Assembly: GCF_042682745.1 (NCBI RefSeq)
Contig: NZ_JBHUIO010000002.1
Coordinates: 434,001 to 498,000, forward strand
DNA: 64,000 nucleotides
Direction of reading: 5' to 3'
From: Tumebacillus_A lipolyticus
GTDB taxonomy: Bacteria > Bacillota > Bacilli > Tumebacillales > Tumebacillaceae
Below the pieces are notes generated by a model, which had not been told where the DNA came from, made no database searches, and worked only from the letters and a program-made list of their open reading frames with translations. A program made the translations under genes and the position numbers. Shown in pieces: positions 43,158 through 52,333 of the stretch. Position 1 is the stretch's first letter, and each line of letters begins with the position of its first letter.

Positions 43158-43189
43158 AAAAAAGAGCCTCGTACATCGAGGCCCTTTTT
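43158..43189 (-). terminator. Terminator of hbs
   Basis: GGGCCTCG / CGAGGCTC stem with a T-run on the minus strand, 10 bases after the hbs stop. Confidence 0.9.
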
Positions 43190-43198
43190 GTATGTATA

Positions 43199-43471
43199 TT
43201 ACTTGATCGAATCTTTGAATTGCTTGCCCGGTTTGAATGCCGGAACTTTCGCAGCTGCGATCTCAATCTCTTCGCCAGTCTGCGGGTTGCGGCCTTTGCG
43301 TGCAGAACGCTCGCGCACTTCAAAGTTGCCGAAGCCGATCAGCTGTACTTTGTCGCCGCTTGCGAGCGCTTCCACGATGCCGTCAAACACTGCATCGACT
43401 GCGCCAGCAGCATCCTTCTTGGAGAGATCCGCCTTTTCAGCTACGAGGTTGACCAGATCTGTCTTGTTCAT
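43199..43471 (-). CDS. hbs: DNA-binding protein HU
   Basis: 90 residues, the normal length. It is a histone-like dimer that bends and compacts DNA. MNKTDLVNLVAEKADLSKKD, GFGNFEVRERSARKGRNPQT and AFKPGKQFKDSIK are diagnostic. GGAGGTG precedes the ATG. It follows spoIVA as in B. subtilis, and marks the right border of the large insertion relative to that order. Confidence 0.97.
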   Translation of the reverse strand: MNKTDLVNLVAEKADLSKKDAAGAVDAVFDGIVEALASGDKVQLIGFGNFEVRERSARKGRNPQTGEEIEIAAAKVPAFKPGKQFKDSIK

Positions 43472-43627
43472 GACCTATTACACCTCCTCTGCATATTACC
43501 TTTGTGAGCAAGAAAATGTCATTCTAAACGTGCCACCAAAGGTTTCTATCAGAATATATGGGTCATTATATGGCATGTTTTATCAATTGTCCAGTTGCGT
43601 CTCTTTCATCAGGACTTTCGACTCATA

Positions 43628-43664
43628 ACAGCGAAGAAGCGCAGATCATCACTGCGCTTCTCAA
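43628..43664 (-). terminator. Probable terminator of spoIVA
   Basis: GAAGCGCAG / CTGCGCTTC 9-bp stem with a weak T-rich tail, about 65 bases beyond the spoIVA stop. Confidence 0.6.
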
Positions 43665-43725
43665 GGGGTTGTATCTCATACTTGATCGCGGTTTGCCTGC
43701 GGACAGCCGCATCGCTTCTGCCGCG

Positions 43726-45204
43726 CTAGAGGATGATCGCAATCAGTCCGCCGCTTCCTTCGTTGATGATCCGCTCCAGCGTTTCTTTCAGCTTGTATTG
43801 CGCATTTTCTGGCATCATCGACAGCTTCGCCGAGATGCCTTCGCGAACGATCGCAGCGAGCGACTTGCCGAAGATATCCGAATCCCAGATCTTCAGCGGA
43901 TCTTCCTCAAAGTCCTGCATCAGATAGCGCACCAGCTCTTCCGACTGCTTCTCTGTACCTACAATCGGGGCGAACTCGCTCTCCACATCGACGCGAATCA
44001 TGTGGATCGACGGTGCGGTCGCCTTCAGCCGCACACCGAAGCGAGCACCCTGTCTGATCAGCTCCGGCTCGTCGAGCGTCATCTCTTCCAACACCGGCGG
44101 CGCGATCCCGTAGCCGGTCATGCGCACCATCCGCAGCGCATCTGCCACCTTGTCATATTCGCGCTTGGCGTAGGTAAAGTCTTTCATCAGCTGCAGCAGG
44201 TGATCTTTGCCGCGAATCTCCACCCCGACCACTTCGGTCAAGACTTGATCATACAGCTCATCTGGCGCGAGCAGGTCGATGTCTGCCACACCGTGACCCA
44301 TATCCATGTTGGAGAGCGCAGCCCGGGAGATGAACTCAAACTCGCCAAACTGTGCAACCACCCGATCGATGTCGCGCAGACGGCGAATGTCTTTGACCGT
44401 CTCGTGCACGCACTCTTCAAAGTTGGCGCGAAGCCAGTGCTCCTGATCGAGCACCATGACCCAGCTTGGGAGGTTGACGTTCACCTCGTGCACAGGGAAT
44501 TCGTACAGCGCTTCCCGCAGCACCGCCATGATGTCCTCTTGGCGCATCTGCTGTACAGAGAGTGCGATGACAGGCTGGTCATATTTTTCCATCAGCTCCA
44601 TGCGCAACCCTTCGGCGCGCTCGGAGCGCGGTTCTGTCGTGTTGATGACGATCACAAACGGTTTGCCAAGCTCTTTCAGCTCGGAGATGACGCGCTCTTC
44701 CGCTTCGACGTAGGAATCGCGATCGATTTCGGAGATCGAACCGTCGGTGGTGACGACGAGCCCGATCGTCGAATGATCGGCGATAACTTTGCGCGTGCCG
44801 ACCTCGGCCGCTTCCTGAAACGGAATCGGTTCGTCAAACCACGGCGTGCTCACCATGCGCGGCCCGTTTTCATCTTCATATCCTCGCGCACCGTTCACGC
44901 AATAGCCCACGCAGTCGACGAGGCGCACGTTAATGTCGAGACCTTCAGCAACGCCAATTTCAACCGCTTGGTTCGGGATGAATTTCGGCTCGGTGGTCAT
45001 GATCGTCTTCCCGGCAGCCGATTGCGGCAGTTCGTCAGTCGCGCGTACGCGGTCCGCCTCTTCCTTGATGTTCGGAAGGACGATCAGCTCCATAAACTTT
45101 TTGATAAAAGTAGATTTTCCTGTACGCACAGGGCCTACGACGCCGAGATAGATGTCGCCTCCTGTCCGTTCCGCGATGTCTTTGAAAATGTCGAACTTTT
45201 CCAC
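43726..45204 (-). CDS. spoIVA: Stage IV sporulation protein A (spore coat morphogenetic ATPase)
   Basis: 492 residues, full length. It polymerises on the forespore surface using ATP and forms the basement layer of the coat. P-loop GPVRTGKST near 24-32; the family C-terminus GGLIAIIL is intact. GTG start at 45204 with GGAGGG upstream. Expression in the mother cell under SigE is expected from the family; a possible SigE promoter is listed upstream. Confidence 0.97.
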   Translation of the reverse strand: MEKFDIFKDIAERTGGDIYLGVVGPVRTGKSTFIKKFMELIVLPNIKEEADRVRATDELPQSAAGKTIMTTEPKFIPNQAVEIGVAEGLDINVRLVDCVGYCVNGARGYEDENGPRMVSTPWFDEPIPFQEAAEVGTRKVIADHSTIGLVVTTDGSISEIDRDSYVEAEERVISELKELGKPFVIVINTTEPRSERAEGLRMELMEKYDQPVIALSVQQMRQEDIMAVLREALYEFPVHEVNVNLPSWVMVLDQEHWLRANFEECVHETVKDIRRLRDIDRVVAQFGEFEFISRAALSNMDMGHGVADIDLLAPDELYDQVLTEVVGVEIRGKDHLLQLMKDFTYAKREYDKVADALRMVRMTGYGIAPPVLEEMTLDEPELIRQGARFGVRLKATAPSIHMIRVDVESEFAPIVGTEKQSEELVRYLMQDFEEDPLKIWDSDIFGKSLAAIVREGISAKLSMMPENAQYKLKETLERIINEGSGGLIAIIL

Positions 45205-45332
45205 TCTGTTCCCTCCTTATTCTGATCGGCGATGACTTTGTACGCGAACCTCCTGCAGCCGATCCCTCCCCTTGAAAGGCAAACACGGCATCTATCAAAG
45301 CCGAAACTCAAACTCTCCCAATTGGACAGTAC

Positions 45333-45361
45333 ATGTATATGACCGCAAAAGGAGATTATGC
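45333..45361 (-). promoter_or_regulatory. Candidate SigE promoter of spoIVA
   Basis: On the minus strand GCATAAT (45355-45361), about 13 bases, then CATATACAT (45333-45341). It resembles the SigE pattern (KMATAWW, 14-16 bases, CATACAHT) but the spacing is one base short. It lies about 130 bases from the start codon. Confidence 0.35.
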
Positions 45362-45467
45362 TGTCTGTCTGCACAATCTGTCCAACCAATGATGGGAGGT
45401 GCTATGGTTCTACTCTATGAGTGCAGATTGCGACGTAGAACAAGCCTTCTCCCTCCATGCACCCACA

Positions 45468-45501
45468 AAAAAAACATCCGGGAGAACCTCCCGAATGTCA
45501 T
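45468..45501 (-). terminator. Terminator of lipM
   Basis: ACATTCGGGAG / CTCCCGGATGT hairpin with an eight-base T-run on the minus strand, 12 bases after the lipM stop. Confidence 0.92.
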
Positions 45502-45512
45502 GATATGTCATG

Positions 45513-46343
45513 CTATTTTTTAAAATTCCACGAATCGGTACCGTATTTTTCACGCACCAACTGTTCGGCGAGCTCCTGCTCATATTCGCTGAGCGCGCCA
45601 GCCTCCAACCGAACGTCAAGCCCGCGGGCAAAGCCCAGCGTGAACGCTTCGACCGCTCGCTCGTAGGACACCGTCTGGCCCGAAAAATCTCGAATCGACA
45701 CCGCTCGTTCTTTAAAGGTCTGCATCATCCGCTCGCGGATGCGCTCCGAGGAAAAAGTCAGGACAGAGAAAAGCTTTTCCACGTCGAGGTCGAGCAAGAT
45801 CGAGCCGTGCTGCAAGATCGTATGCAGCTGGCGAACTTGTGCACTGCCGACCACCTTGCGCCCTTCGACGACCAACTCGTACCACGAGGGAGAGTCGAAA
45901 CAGGCTGCTGAGCCCATCGACTCATATTTTTTCTTCTCCTCTTCGTCGGCGAGCGACACCATCTCTGCGCGGAATCCCAACTCGCGGAACCCTTCGAGCA
46001 GCCCCATCGAGAGGATGCGATAGCTCTCATTGATGCTGGACGGCATCATCGGATGCGATTCGGAGACGATGACCGAGTAGGTCAGTTCCTGATCGTGCAG
46101 GACGGCACGACCTCCAGTTGGACGGCGGACAAAGCCGAGACCTTTCGCTTGCAGCGCTTCAAAATCCACCTCTTTGGCGGAGCGCTGAAAATAACCGATC
46201 GACAATGTGGGCGGGTCCCAGCCAAAAAAACGAATAGTCGGAGGCACGAGCCCCCGACTATGAGCGTTTAGAATGGCTTCATCGACCGCCATGTTCCAAG
46301 CGGGACCCGAAAAACCCGTATTCAAAACGCGCCACGTTTCCAT
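45513..46343 (-). CDS. lipM: Octanoyl-ACP:protein N-octanoyltransferase
   Basis: 276 residues of the LplA/LipB superfamily, LipM branch. It moves octanoate from ACP to the lipoyl-domain lysine of GcvH. RRPTGGRAVLHDQELTYSV is the lipoate-ligase signature and SAACFDSPSWYELVVEGRK carries the catalytic cysteine typical of LipM/LipL, followed by VVGSAQ. It lies directly after gcvH, its acceptor protein, a functionally sensible pair. Confidence 0.9.
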   Translation of the reverse strand: METWRVLNTGFSGPAWNMAVDEAILNAHSRGLVPPTIRFFGWDPPTLSIGYFQRSAKEVDFEALQAKGLGFVRRPTGGRAVLHDQELTYSVIVSESHPMMPSSINESYRILSMGLLEGFRELGFRAEMVSLADEEEKKKYESMGSAACFDSPSWYELVVEGRKVVGSAQVRQLHTILQHGSILLDLDVEKLFSVLTFSSERIRERMMQTFKERAVSIRDFSGQTVSYERAVEAFTLGFARGLDVRLEAGALSEYEQELAEQLVREKYGTDSWNFKK

Positions 46344-46354
46344 CCTGCTGTTCC

Positions 46355-46738
46355 TTACTTGCTGATCAGCGCGGTGTACTCGTCTGCCGTCATCAGGTTG
46401 TCCACCTGAGTTGTGTCAGCGATTTCCACCACGACCATCCATCCGTCTTCATAAGGAGACTCGTTAACCTTCTCTGGTACATCGTTCAGCGTAGCGTTGA
46501 TCTCCACGATCTTGCCAGAGATCGGCGCGAAGAGGTCGGAGACCGTCTTGACGGACTCAACTGTGCCAAACGTTGCGTCTGCGGTCAGCTCGCCACCCTC
46601 TTCCGGCAGTTCGACAAACACGATATCGCCCAGCTCAGACTGTGCAAAATCGGTGATGCCGATGTAAGCGCGGTTTCCTTCAACGCGTACCCATTCATGT
46701 TCTTTGCTGTACTTCAGATTGCTCGGGACGTTGCTCAC
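46355..46738 (-). CDS. gcvH: Glycine cleavage system H protein
   Basis: 127 residues. The lipoyl-lysine hairpin is GTVESVKTVSD; KYSKEHEWV and YIGITDFAQSELGDIVFVEL are H-protein signatures. A GTG start at 46738 with AAGGAGG 7 bases upstream is preferred to an upstream in-frame start. Besides glycine cleavage, in Bacillus it is the hub from which lipoate is passed to other E2 proteins, which fits the neighbouring lipM. Confidence 0.94.
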   Translation of the reverse strand: MSNVPSNLKYSKEHEWVRVEGNRAYIGITDFAQSELGDIVFVELPEEGGELTADATFGTVESVKTVSDLFAPISGKIVEINATLNDVPEKVNESPYEDGWMVVVEIADTTQVDNLMTADEYTALISK

Positions 46739-46835
46739 AATGATTCCTCCTTGCACCTTCAAAAAAGTTTCCAAACTACCGCCTATTGTACCAGATCATA
46801 CCGCCGTCTCACAACAGCTTGACCTTTTTCCTCGC

Positions 46836-47879
46836 TTATGATTCCCATCGCAGCGAAACGGCTTCTGCCACTTCCTCCATCTCGTGGATGCGCCTGCGCC
46901 CCATCAGCTCTTCCACCGCCGTCTTCGGCGACTTGCCTTCGAAGAGGACACCGTACAAGGCGAAGGTGATCGGCATCTCGATGCTCTGGTCGCGGGCGAT
47001 CTTGTAGGCTGCCTTCGTTGCCCGCACCCCTTCGACGACCATGCCCATCTGGGCGAGCACTTCGGACAGGCTCTTGCCCTCACCGAGCGCATAGCCCGCG
47101 CGGTAATTGCGGCTGTGCAGCGAAGTGCAGGTGGCGATCAGGTCGCCGAGCCCGGTAAGTCCTGAGAAGGTCATCTGCGAAGCGCCGAGCGAAACGCCGA
47201 TCCGGACGATCTCCGACAGACCTCTCGTCATCAGCGCAGCTTTCGTATTGTCCCCAAAGCCGAGGCCGTCAGAGATGCCCGCACCGAGCGCGATGATGTT
47301 TTTCAACGACCCGCCGATCTCCGTTCCGATCACATCGGGGCTGGTGTACGCGCGCAGATAGGGCGCCATCAGCAAATCCTGAAACGCTTCTGCTGTCCGC
47401 TGGCTGCGCGAAGCGGCGACGACGGTCGTCGGAATGCGCAGCGAGACTTCCTCCGCATGCGATGGGCCGGAGATGACCGCAAACTGTCCTGGGTCGAAGT
47501 CTGCCAGCACTTCTTCCATCAGCTGCGTCATCCGCTGGCCTGTATCGATATCAAACCCTTTTGTCGCGTGCGCCAACAGCGCATCCTGTTCCAAATGTGG
47601 GCGCATCGCCTTTAGCGTCTCCCGAAATGCAGAAGACGGGGTGACGATGACCACCCGCTTTTTCCCCTCGACCACCTGACCGATGTCGACAGATGCGTGA
47701 ATCCCTTCATGCAGGGCCACGTCGGGAAGATACTGTTTGTTCGTGTGGTGCTCATTTATTTCATCCGCCTGATCCTGTCGACGAGCGAACAGGTCGACTC
47801 GGTACCCTTTTTCCGCCAAGACGTTGGCGAGCGCGGTGCCAAAACTACCCGCCCCGATGACCGCCACCTGCTGTACCAA
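46836..47879 (-). CDS. gpsA: NAD(P)-dependent glycerol-3-phosphate dehydrogenase
   Basis: 347 residues. It reduces dihydroxyacetone phosphate to sn-glycerol 3-phosphate for phospholipid synthesis. Nucleotide-binding motif VAVIGAGSFGTALA at the N-terminus; ISGPSHAEEV and GLTGLGDLIATCTS are family signatures. A TTG start at 47879 is chosen because AAGGAGGGGGAG sits just upstream; the 18 extra codons before it look noncoding. It follows der as in B. subtilis. Confidence 0.94.
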   Translation of the reverse strand: MVQQVAVIGAGSFGTALANVLAEKGYRVDLFARRQDQADEINEHHTNKQYLPDVALHEGIHASVDIGQVVEGKKRVVIVTPSSAFRETLKAMRPHLEQDALLAHATKGFDIDTGQRMTQLMEEVLADFDPGQFAVISGPSHAEEVSLRIPTTVVAASRSQRTAEAFQDLLMAPYLRAYTSPDVIGTEIGGSLKNIIALGAGISDGLGFGDNTKAALMTRGLSEIVRIGVSLGASQMTFSGLTGLGDLIATCTSLHSRNYRAGYALGEGKSLSEVLAQMGMVVEGVRATKAAYKIARDQSIEMPITFALYGVLFEGKSPKTAVEELMGRRRIHEMEEVAEAVSLRWES

Positions 47880-48021
47880 GGGCTCCCCCTCCTTATGTTC
47901 TGCTCCGAGCTTCTTCTCGCTCCCGGCTTCCAAGCGACCGCTGATCGCGCGGTCGCCGCCACAAGGCTAAACCTGACGCAACTGCTGTGCGATCCGCACG
48001 AGTCGTCGATGCGTCACCCGA

Positions 48022-49350
48022 TTACTCTTTCTCGTCCTGTTTCCGCTTGCGCACAAACAGCTTGATCGGCGTTCCTTCAAAGCCGAACGCATCGCGCAGT
48101 TTGTTCTCCAAATAACGCTCGTACGAAAAATGCATAATTTCCGGATTGTTGACAAACACAGCGAAGGATGGCGGGCGAACGGCCACCTGTGTCGTGTAGT
48201 AGACGCGGCACTTTTTACCCTTGTCGGTCGGCGGGGGCACCATCGTCACCGCATCTTCGATGATCGAGTTGACCGTCGAGGTCGAGATGCGCATCGAATG
48301 GTTTTCAGAAGCTGTTTTTACCAAGCTCAAGATTTTATTTACACGCTGCTTGGTCTCCGCCGAAACGAACAGCACAGGTGCCCACGGCATGAAGGGAAAC
48401 TCTTTGCGAATCTGTTTTTCAAATTCGATCGCCGTCTTGTCGTTCTTCTCCAGCGTGTCCCACTTGTTGACCAGGATGATGATCGCGCGTCCCGCCTCCA
48501 GCGCGTAGCCGACGATCTTCTTATCCTGCTCGATGATCCCTTCCTCGGCGTTGATGACCAGGCAGCAGACATCGCTTCGCTCGATGGCAGACATCGCCCG
48601 CATCACCGAGTATTTCTCGGTGGTCTCATACACTTTGCCGCGCTTTCTCATCCCTGCCGTATCGATCAGCACATACTCCTGTCCTTCATGGACGAACTCG
48701 GTGTCGACCGCATCGCGAGTGGTGCCCGCCACAGCGGAGACCATGACGCGCTCCTCGCCCAGCAAGGCGTTGACGAGCGAAGATTTGCCGACGTTCGGTC
48801 GACCGATCATCGACACTTTGATCACATCTTCCGCATAGGCGGTGTCATACTCTTCGGGGAAGCTCTTCGCGACCTCATCGAGCAGATCGCCCAGCCCCAC
48901 TCCATGTGTCGTGGAGATGCCAAACGGCTCGCCAAAGCCGAGCTCATAAAAATCGTAGACCGTCTGCAGCATCTTCGGGTTGTCCAATTTATTGACAGCG
49001 AGCACGATCGGCTTTTTCGTGCGGTACAAAATCTGCGCAACCTCTTTATCGGCGTTCGTCACCCCGTCTTGTCCATCGACAAGAAAGATGATGACATCCG
49101 CTTCGTTCATTGCCAGCTCCGCCTGTTCGCGGATGCGAAAAACGATCTCGTCCTCCTCGCCGACTTCGATCCCACCTGTATCAATCATACGAAACTTATG
49201 CTCTAACCATTCCGAACTTGCATAGATCCGGTCACGGGTAATACCCGGTTTATCCTCGACGATGGAGATTCGCTCCCCAGCCAATCGGTTAAAAAGGGTC
49301 GATTTTCCCACGTTTGGGCGACCTACAATCGCAACTACTGGTGTTGGCAT
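48022..49350 (-). CDS. der: Ribosome-assembly GTPase Der (EngA)
   Basis: 442 residues with two tandem GTPase domains, unique to Der, and a KH-like C-terminal domain that binds the 50S subunit. G1 motifs GRPNVGKST (near 10) and GRPNVGKSS (near 185); G3 DTGG and DTAG; G4 NKLD and NKWD. C-terminus VRKRKQDEKE. Essential in most bacteria. Confidence 0.97.
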   Translation of the reverse strand: MPTPVVAIVGRPNVGKSTLFNRLAGERISIVEDKPGITRDRIYASSEWLEHKFRMIDTGGIEVGEEDEIVFRIREQAELAMNEADVIIFLVDGQDGVTNADKEVAQILYRTKKPIVLAVNKLDNPKMLQTVYDFYELGFGEPFGISTTHGVGLGDLLDEVAKSFPEEYDTAYAEDVIKVSMIGRPNVGKSSLVNALLGEERVMVSAVAGTTRDAVDTEFVHEGQEYVLIDTAGMRKRGKVYETTEKYSVMRAMSAIERSDVCCLVINAEEGIIEQDKKIVGYALEAGRAIIILVNKWDTLEKNDKTAIEFEKQIRKEFPFMPWAPVLFVSAETKQRVNKILSLVKTASENHSMRISTSTVNSIIEDAVTMVPPPTDKGKKCRVYYTTQVAVRPPSFAVFVNNPEIMHFSYERYLENKLRDAFGFEGTPIKLFVRKRKQDEKE

Positions 49351-49657
49351 GGAAGATCCCTGCCTTTCTCTGTTACTTGGTATTTGCCAGTTGTATATTA
49401 TCTATAAAAAAGATTGGAAAGTCAACCGTATCTAGCCAGCGTATCCATGCGCTTTCCCGCTTTATGTGTCACCTTCTACAGGAAGCTGACAGGATCGAAG
49501 AACCCCACTCACCTGTAAAAATAGGTCGCTTTCAACCGGAGCGACCAAAGCGATGAGCGCGTGGGCACACGCGAGGGACTAACGGATGCTTCCTCGTCTC
49601 GCCCGCGCAGCTGGCGTTAAAAAAACGGCGTACCGCTGTATCGCCGCCATTCGCCAT
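49351..49657. other. Spacer between der and the YIEGIA pair
   Basis: About 307 bases. It contains the terminator at 49618-49646 and a small hairpin CGCGTG / CACGCG near 49558-49572. The der promoter must lie in or upstream of this spacer. No gene is seen. Confidence 0.5.
49618..49646 (-). terminator. Terminator of the YIEGIA operon
   Basis: CGGCG / CGCCG hairpin with a seven-base T-run on the minus strand, just after the small capping-protein gene. Confidence 0.8.
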
Positions 49658-49846
49658 TCAGTGCTTCACCAAGATCATCGTGCCAGGACGGACCTCGTGT
49701 GCCATCGCGTCGAGAATCTTCTCCAGATAGAGCGACGTTTTTTGCAACTCCTCTTCCGTGTGGCAGAAAAAGATCGGTCCAGAGCCGCTGACACAATCCT
49801 TTTCGGTGGTGCAGACGGCGAGGATAAAATTGTTTAGCATCGACAT
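49658..49846 (-). CDS. Small capping protein for YIEGIA
   Basis: 62 residues matching the small protein encoded beside YIEGIA genes in spore formers: LNNFILAVCTTEKDCVSGSG, PIFFCHTEEELQ, YLEKILDAMAHEVRPGTMIL. It is described as a capping-complex subunit. It follows YIEGIA after 21 bases on the same strand and before a terminator. Confidence 0.82.
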   Translation of the reverse strand: MSMLNNFILAVCTTEKDCVSGSGPIFFCHTEEELQKTSLYLEKILDAMAHEVRPGTMILVKH

Positions 49847-49867
49847 CTGAGCTTTGCCCCTCTCTGC

Positions 49868-50758
49868 TTAAAGCTGTCGATCCGGTCGAACTTCCGCCTT
49901 GAGCGGTTTGCGGTAGGAGTTCTCCAGCACCGGCACCCGCTTGATGATCTGTTGCGCCTTTTCGGGATCTTTGTCCATCGGCAGCAGAAACAAGGCGAGC
50001 CGACCTGTGTTGAGATCGCGCTTGGACAGCGGCACCAGCGACGGTTCGCCAGAGTCGCGATAGACGCCGAGGATGGTGGAGACGTCGTGTAAGATCGCTT
50101 GCCGCTGGCCGAGGTTTCCGAGCGAGACCGTCCCGTTCGCATTTTTCGGCTCCAAGATAAAGCCCAGCCCGTTTTTCAAGATGCGCTCCTGCGAATCTTT
50201 CAGCCCTGTATTGTAGATCAGCACATTGTCGACAAACAGGTTTGGCCCTTGAAAATGCACGCTGCCCTCGCGGATGTTCACCATCGTCTCCAGCGTTTTG
50301 CCCGCCATCAGCCAGTGGGACAGCCAGATGCAGATCAGGCCGACCACCACCCCGCCGACGAACGAGAAGAGATGGGTGGCAAGCGCCGCAAAAAATGCGG
50401 TGCCGATGACAAGGTAGTTGCGCCCTTCGAACGCCATCGCGATCCCTTCGATGTAGGTCGCTCCCCGCGGAACCAGTTCCAACGCATCGACGTTGGTCAG
50501 CATTTGACGCTCCATGTTTCGCACATCGCGAAACTGCTGAGCAGCCAAGGCGAGAAAGGTGACCGCCGTATAATCTTTTTTCAAAAGCGTGGCGACCAAC
50601 ATCGCGCCCAGCCCAGATGCGATCACGCCGAGCGCGATGTGAATCACGACGCCGTGCGGATAGGTCGGATACTGCCTGTAGTCGGTCCGCAGCAAGTAAA
50701 GTCGGCAGGCGATTCCGCAGAGCGCTCCGATCAGGATGATCATCGTAAACTTATGCAT
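49868..50758 (-). CDS. YIEGIA-family membrane protein
   Basis: 296 residues with the eponymous motif in RGATYIEGIAMAFEGRNYLV (near 125-145) and about four hydrophobic helices in the first 210 residues, followed by a soluble domain (PNLFVDNVLIYNTGLKDSQE). Spore-former family; a proteolytic or sporulation-linked role has been proposed. The ATG at 50758 has GGGAGG upstream and overlaps the yphA-like stop by 8 bases; the 48 extra codons upstream belong to the overlap. Confidence 0.85.
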   Translation of the reverse strand: MHKFTMIILIGALCGIACRLYLLRTDYRQYPTYPHGVVIHIALGVIASGLGAMLVATLLKKDYTAVTFLALAAQQFRDVRNMERQMLTNVDALELVPRGATYIEGIAMAFEGRNYLVIGTAFFAALATHLFSFVGGVVVGLICIWLSHWLMAGKTLETMVNIREGSVHFQGPNLFVDNVLIYNTGLKDSQERILKNGLGFILEPKNANGTVSLGNLGQRQAILHDVSTILGVYRDSGEPSLVPLSKRDLNTGRLALFLLPMDKDPEKAQQIIKRVPVLENSYRKPLKAEVRPDRQL

Positions 50759-51404
50759 GCTCCGGGCCTCCCTTCGAACGGCGTTCTCGCAACCCTTTGA
50801 CGATGTTCTGCAAATAGCTGACGGTCGCATGGTATAGCCCGTGTGCGACCAACACCCCCGCACCGGCGACGGCGAGCAAATCACGAGTTTCCCCGCTGCC
50901 AAAGATGGTGACCCCCAGATCGAACGTGCGGTGTAACAGCGGATCGATGCTTGCCGCGATCATCAGCCCTACCCAGGCGATCGAAAAGGCCACAAAAGGC
51001 CGCTTCACGCTCACGACGGAGATCACCAGCGCCATCAGCGGATAGAGCAGATCCCCATTCAAGACAAAAAAGGCAGGATCGAGCGGCACCAGCGTCATCA
51101 ACACGAGCAGAGCGCAAGAGACGGTCAACACCCCGAGCACATACTGCAATCGGTGCGACCACGAGTCGAACACAGAAAGCGTCCAACCTGTCAGCACGAT
51201 CGTCATCAGCGTGCAGCCAAGGTTCCAGCGCACGTCAAATGGCCCTGTAAACGTCACTTCTGAAGCGGCCAGGTACACGATCAGCCCGCAGGCTGCCAGC
51301 ACATGAGACAGTCGTCCATCTCGCAACGTCTTCTCTCCCCATCCGGTCGACAGGAGGATCACGAACACGATCATGATGATGTTGGAAACAACGCCAGGGT
51401 TCAC
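50751..51404 (-). CDS. YphA-like integral membrane protein
   Basis: 217 residues with about six hydrophobic helices, no soluble domain, and a basic C-terminus (KGLRERRSKGG). Position and topology match B. subtilis yphA, next to the YIEGIA-type gene; sequence recognition alone is weak. GTG start at 51404 with GGAGGGG upstream. Probably the first gene of a three-gene operon with YIEGIA and its capping protein, for the spore envelope. Confidence 0.7.
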   Translation of the reverse strand: MNPGVVSNIIMIVFVILLSTGWGEKTLRDGRLSHVLAACGLIVYLAASEVTFTGPFDVRWNLGCTLMTIVLTGWTLSVFDSWSHRLQYVLGVLTVSCALLVLMTLVPLDPAFFVLNGDLLYPLMALVISVVSVKRPFVAFSIAWVGLMIAASIDPLLHRTFDLGVTIFGSGETRDLLAVAGAGVLVAHGLYHATVSYLQNIVKGLRERRSKGGPEHA

Positions 51405-51568
51405 ACGTACCCCTCCTTTCAGATAAAAGGCGACTCACCAGTATGATGTCAGTTTTTCCAGCCTTTTACGGGGGTATACGCGCCGATCCGGTCTGTGTGG
51501 AAGAGCGGAGATGAATCGATCGGAAACCTTCATCTATGCTAGGATGGAAAGGAGGTGATCATGACAAA

Positions 51569-52243
51569 ATGATACGCGGAGTTCTTTTTGACCTAGATGA
51601 AACGCTTTTGGATCGAACCCGCTCGCTCAACCGCTTTTTGCATGGGCAGTACGCTCGGTTTCAGGCTGCATTCCAGCACGTTGCACCAGAGACTTTTGAA
51701 CAACGATTTTGTGAGTTGGATCAGCGAGGATATGTACATAAATCGCAGGTTTACTCCACGCTTCTCACAGAGTGGAAGATTAATGGTCTGACCACTGAGC
51801 AATTGCTCGCCGACTATCGAACTTCGTTTTCCGATCATGTGGAGGGGAATGCCTGTTGGCACGCTGTTCTTATCGAGCTGAGAAAAAGGGGTTATCAGAT
51901 CGGGATCATCACCAATGGCGAGACAGCATTCCAGATGGCCAACATGCGCACGATGGGTATGCATTCGCTCGTCGATCACATTCTGATCTCTGAACAAGAA
52001 CAGGTGCGCAAACCAGATCCGATGCTTTTTCAGCGTGGGGCACAACGACTCGCCCTCTCCGAAGAGGAGTGCCTGTTTGTTGGCGACCATCCATACAATG
52101 ACATCCAAGGAGCGCGGCAGGTCGGCATGAAGACAGCCTGGTTTCAAAATGGTCTCGATTGGCCAGCAGAGCTTGCCCGAGCAGATGTGGAGATCGACAA
52201 ACTCGCAGATCTGCTTTCGATGCTCGACCAACCTTCTTGGTAA
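51569..52243 (+). CDS. HAD-superfamily hydrolase
   Basis: 224 residues. HAD motif I FDLDET (Asp8, Asp10), motif II IITNGE, motif III lysine in VRKPDP, motif IV VGDHPYND. Cap type C1, like the YjjG/pyrimidine 5'-nucleotidase group, so a small-molecule phosphatase. Substrate unknown. The ATG at 51569 has AAAGGAGG 13 bases upstream, a long spacing. Inserted on the plus strand into the minus-strand core block. Confidence 0.88.
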   Translation: MIRGVLFDLDETLLDRTRSLNRFLHGQYARFQAAFQHVAPETFEQRFCELDQRGYVHKSQVYSTLLTEWKINGLTTEQLLADYRTSFSDHVEGNACWHAVLIELRKRGYQIGIITNGETAFQMANMRTMGMHSLVDHILISEQEQVRKPDPMLFQRGAQRLALSEEECLFVGDHPYNDIQGARQVGMKTAWFQNGLDWPAELARADVEIDKLADLLSMLDQPSW

Positions 52244-52279
52244 CTGCAGGAGCGACGCATTTCGGTTGAACAGGAACTG

Positions 52280-52324
52280 AAAAAAAAGAGTGCCGTACCA
52301 ACGCGGTACGACGCTCTCTTCTTT
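52280..52324. terminator. Bidirectional terminator between the HAD and DUF1028 genes
   Basis: 13-bp stem with one mismatch (AGAGTGCCGTACC / GGTACGACGCTCT) and T-runs outward on both strands; it serves two convergent genes. Confidence 0.88.
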
Positions 52325-52333
52325 CAAACTACC

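Larger units (their letters stand above)
45205..45512. other. spoIVA upstream region
   Basis: About 308 bases holding the candidate SigE promoter of spoIVA (45333-45361) and the lipM terminator (45468-45501). No gene is seen. Confidence 0.6.

Noticed and set aside
43558..45225. Long plus-strand frame antisense to spoIVA
   Set aside because: Shadow of the GC-rich spoIVA codon pattern; spoIVA is unambiguous.
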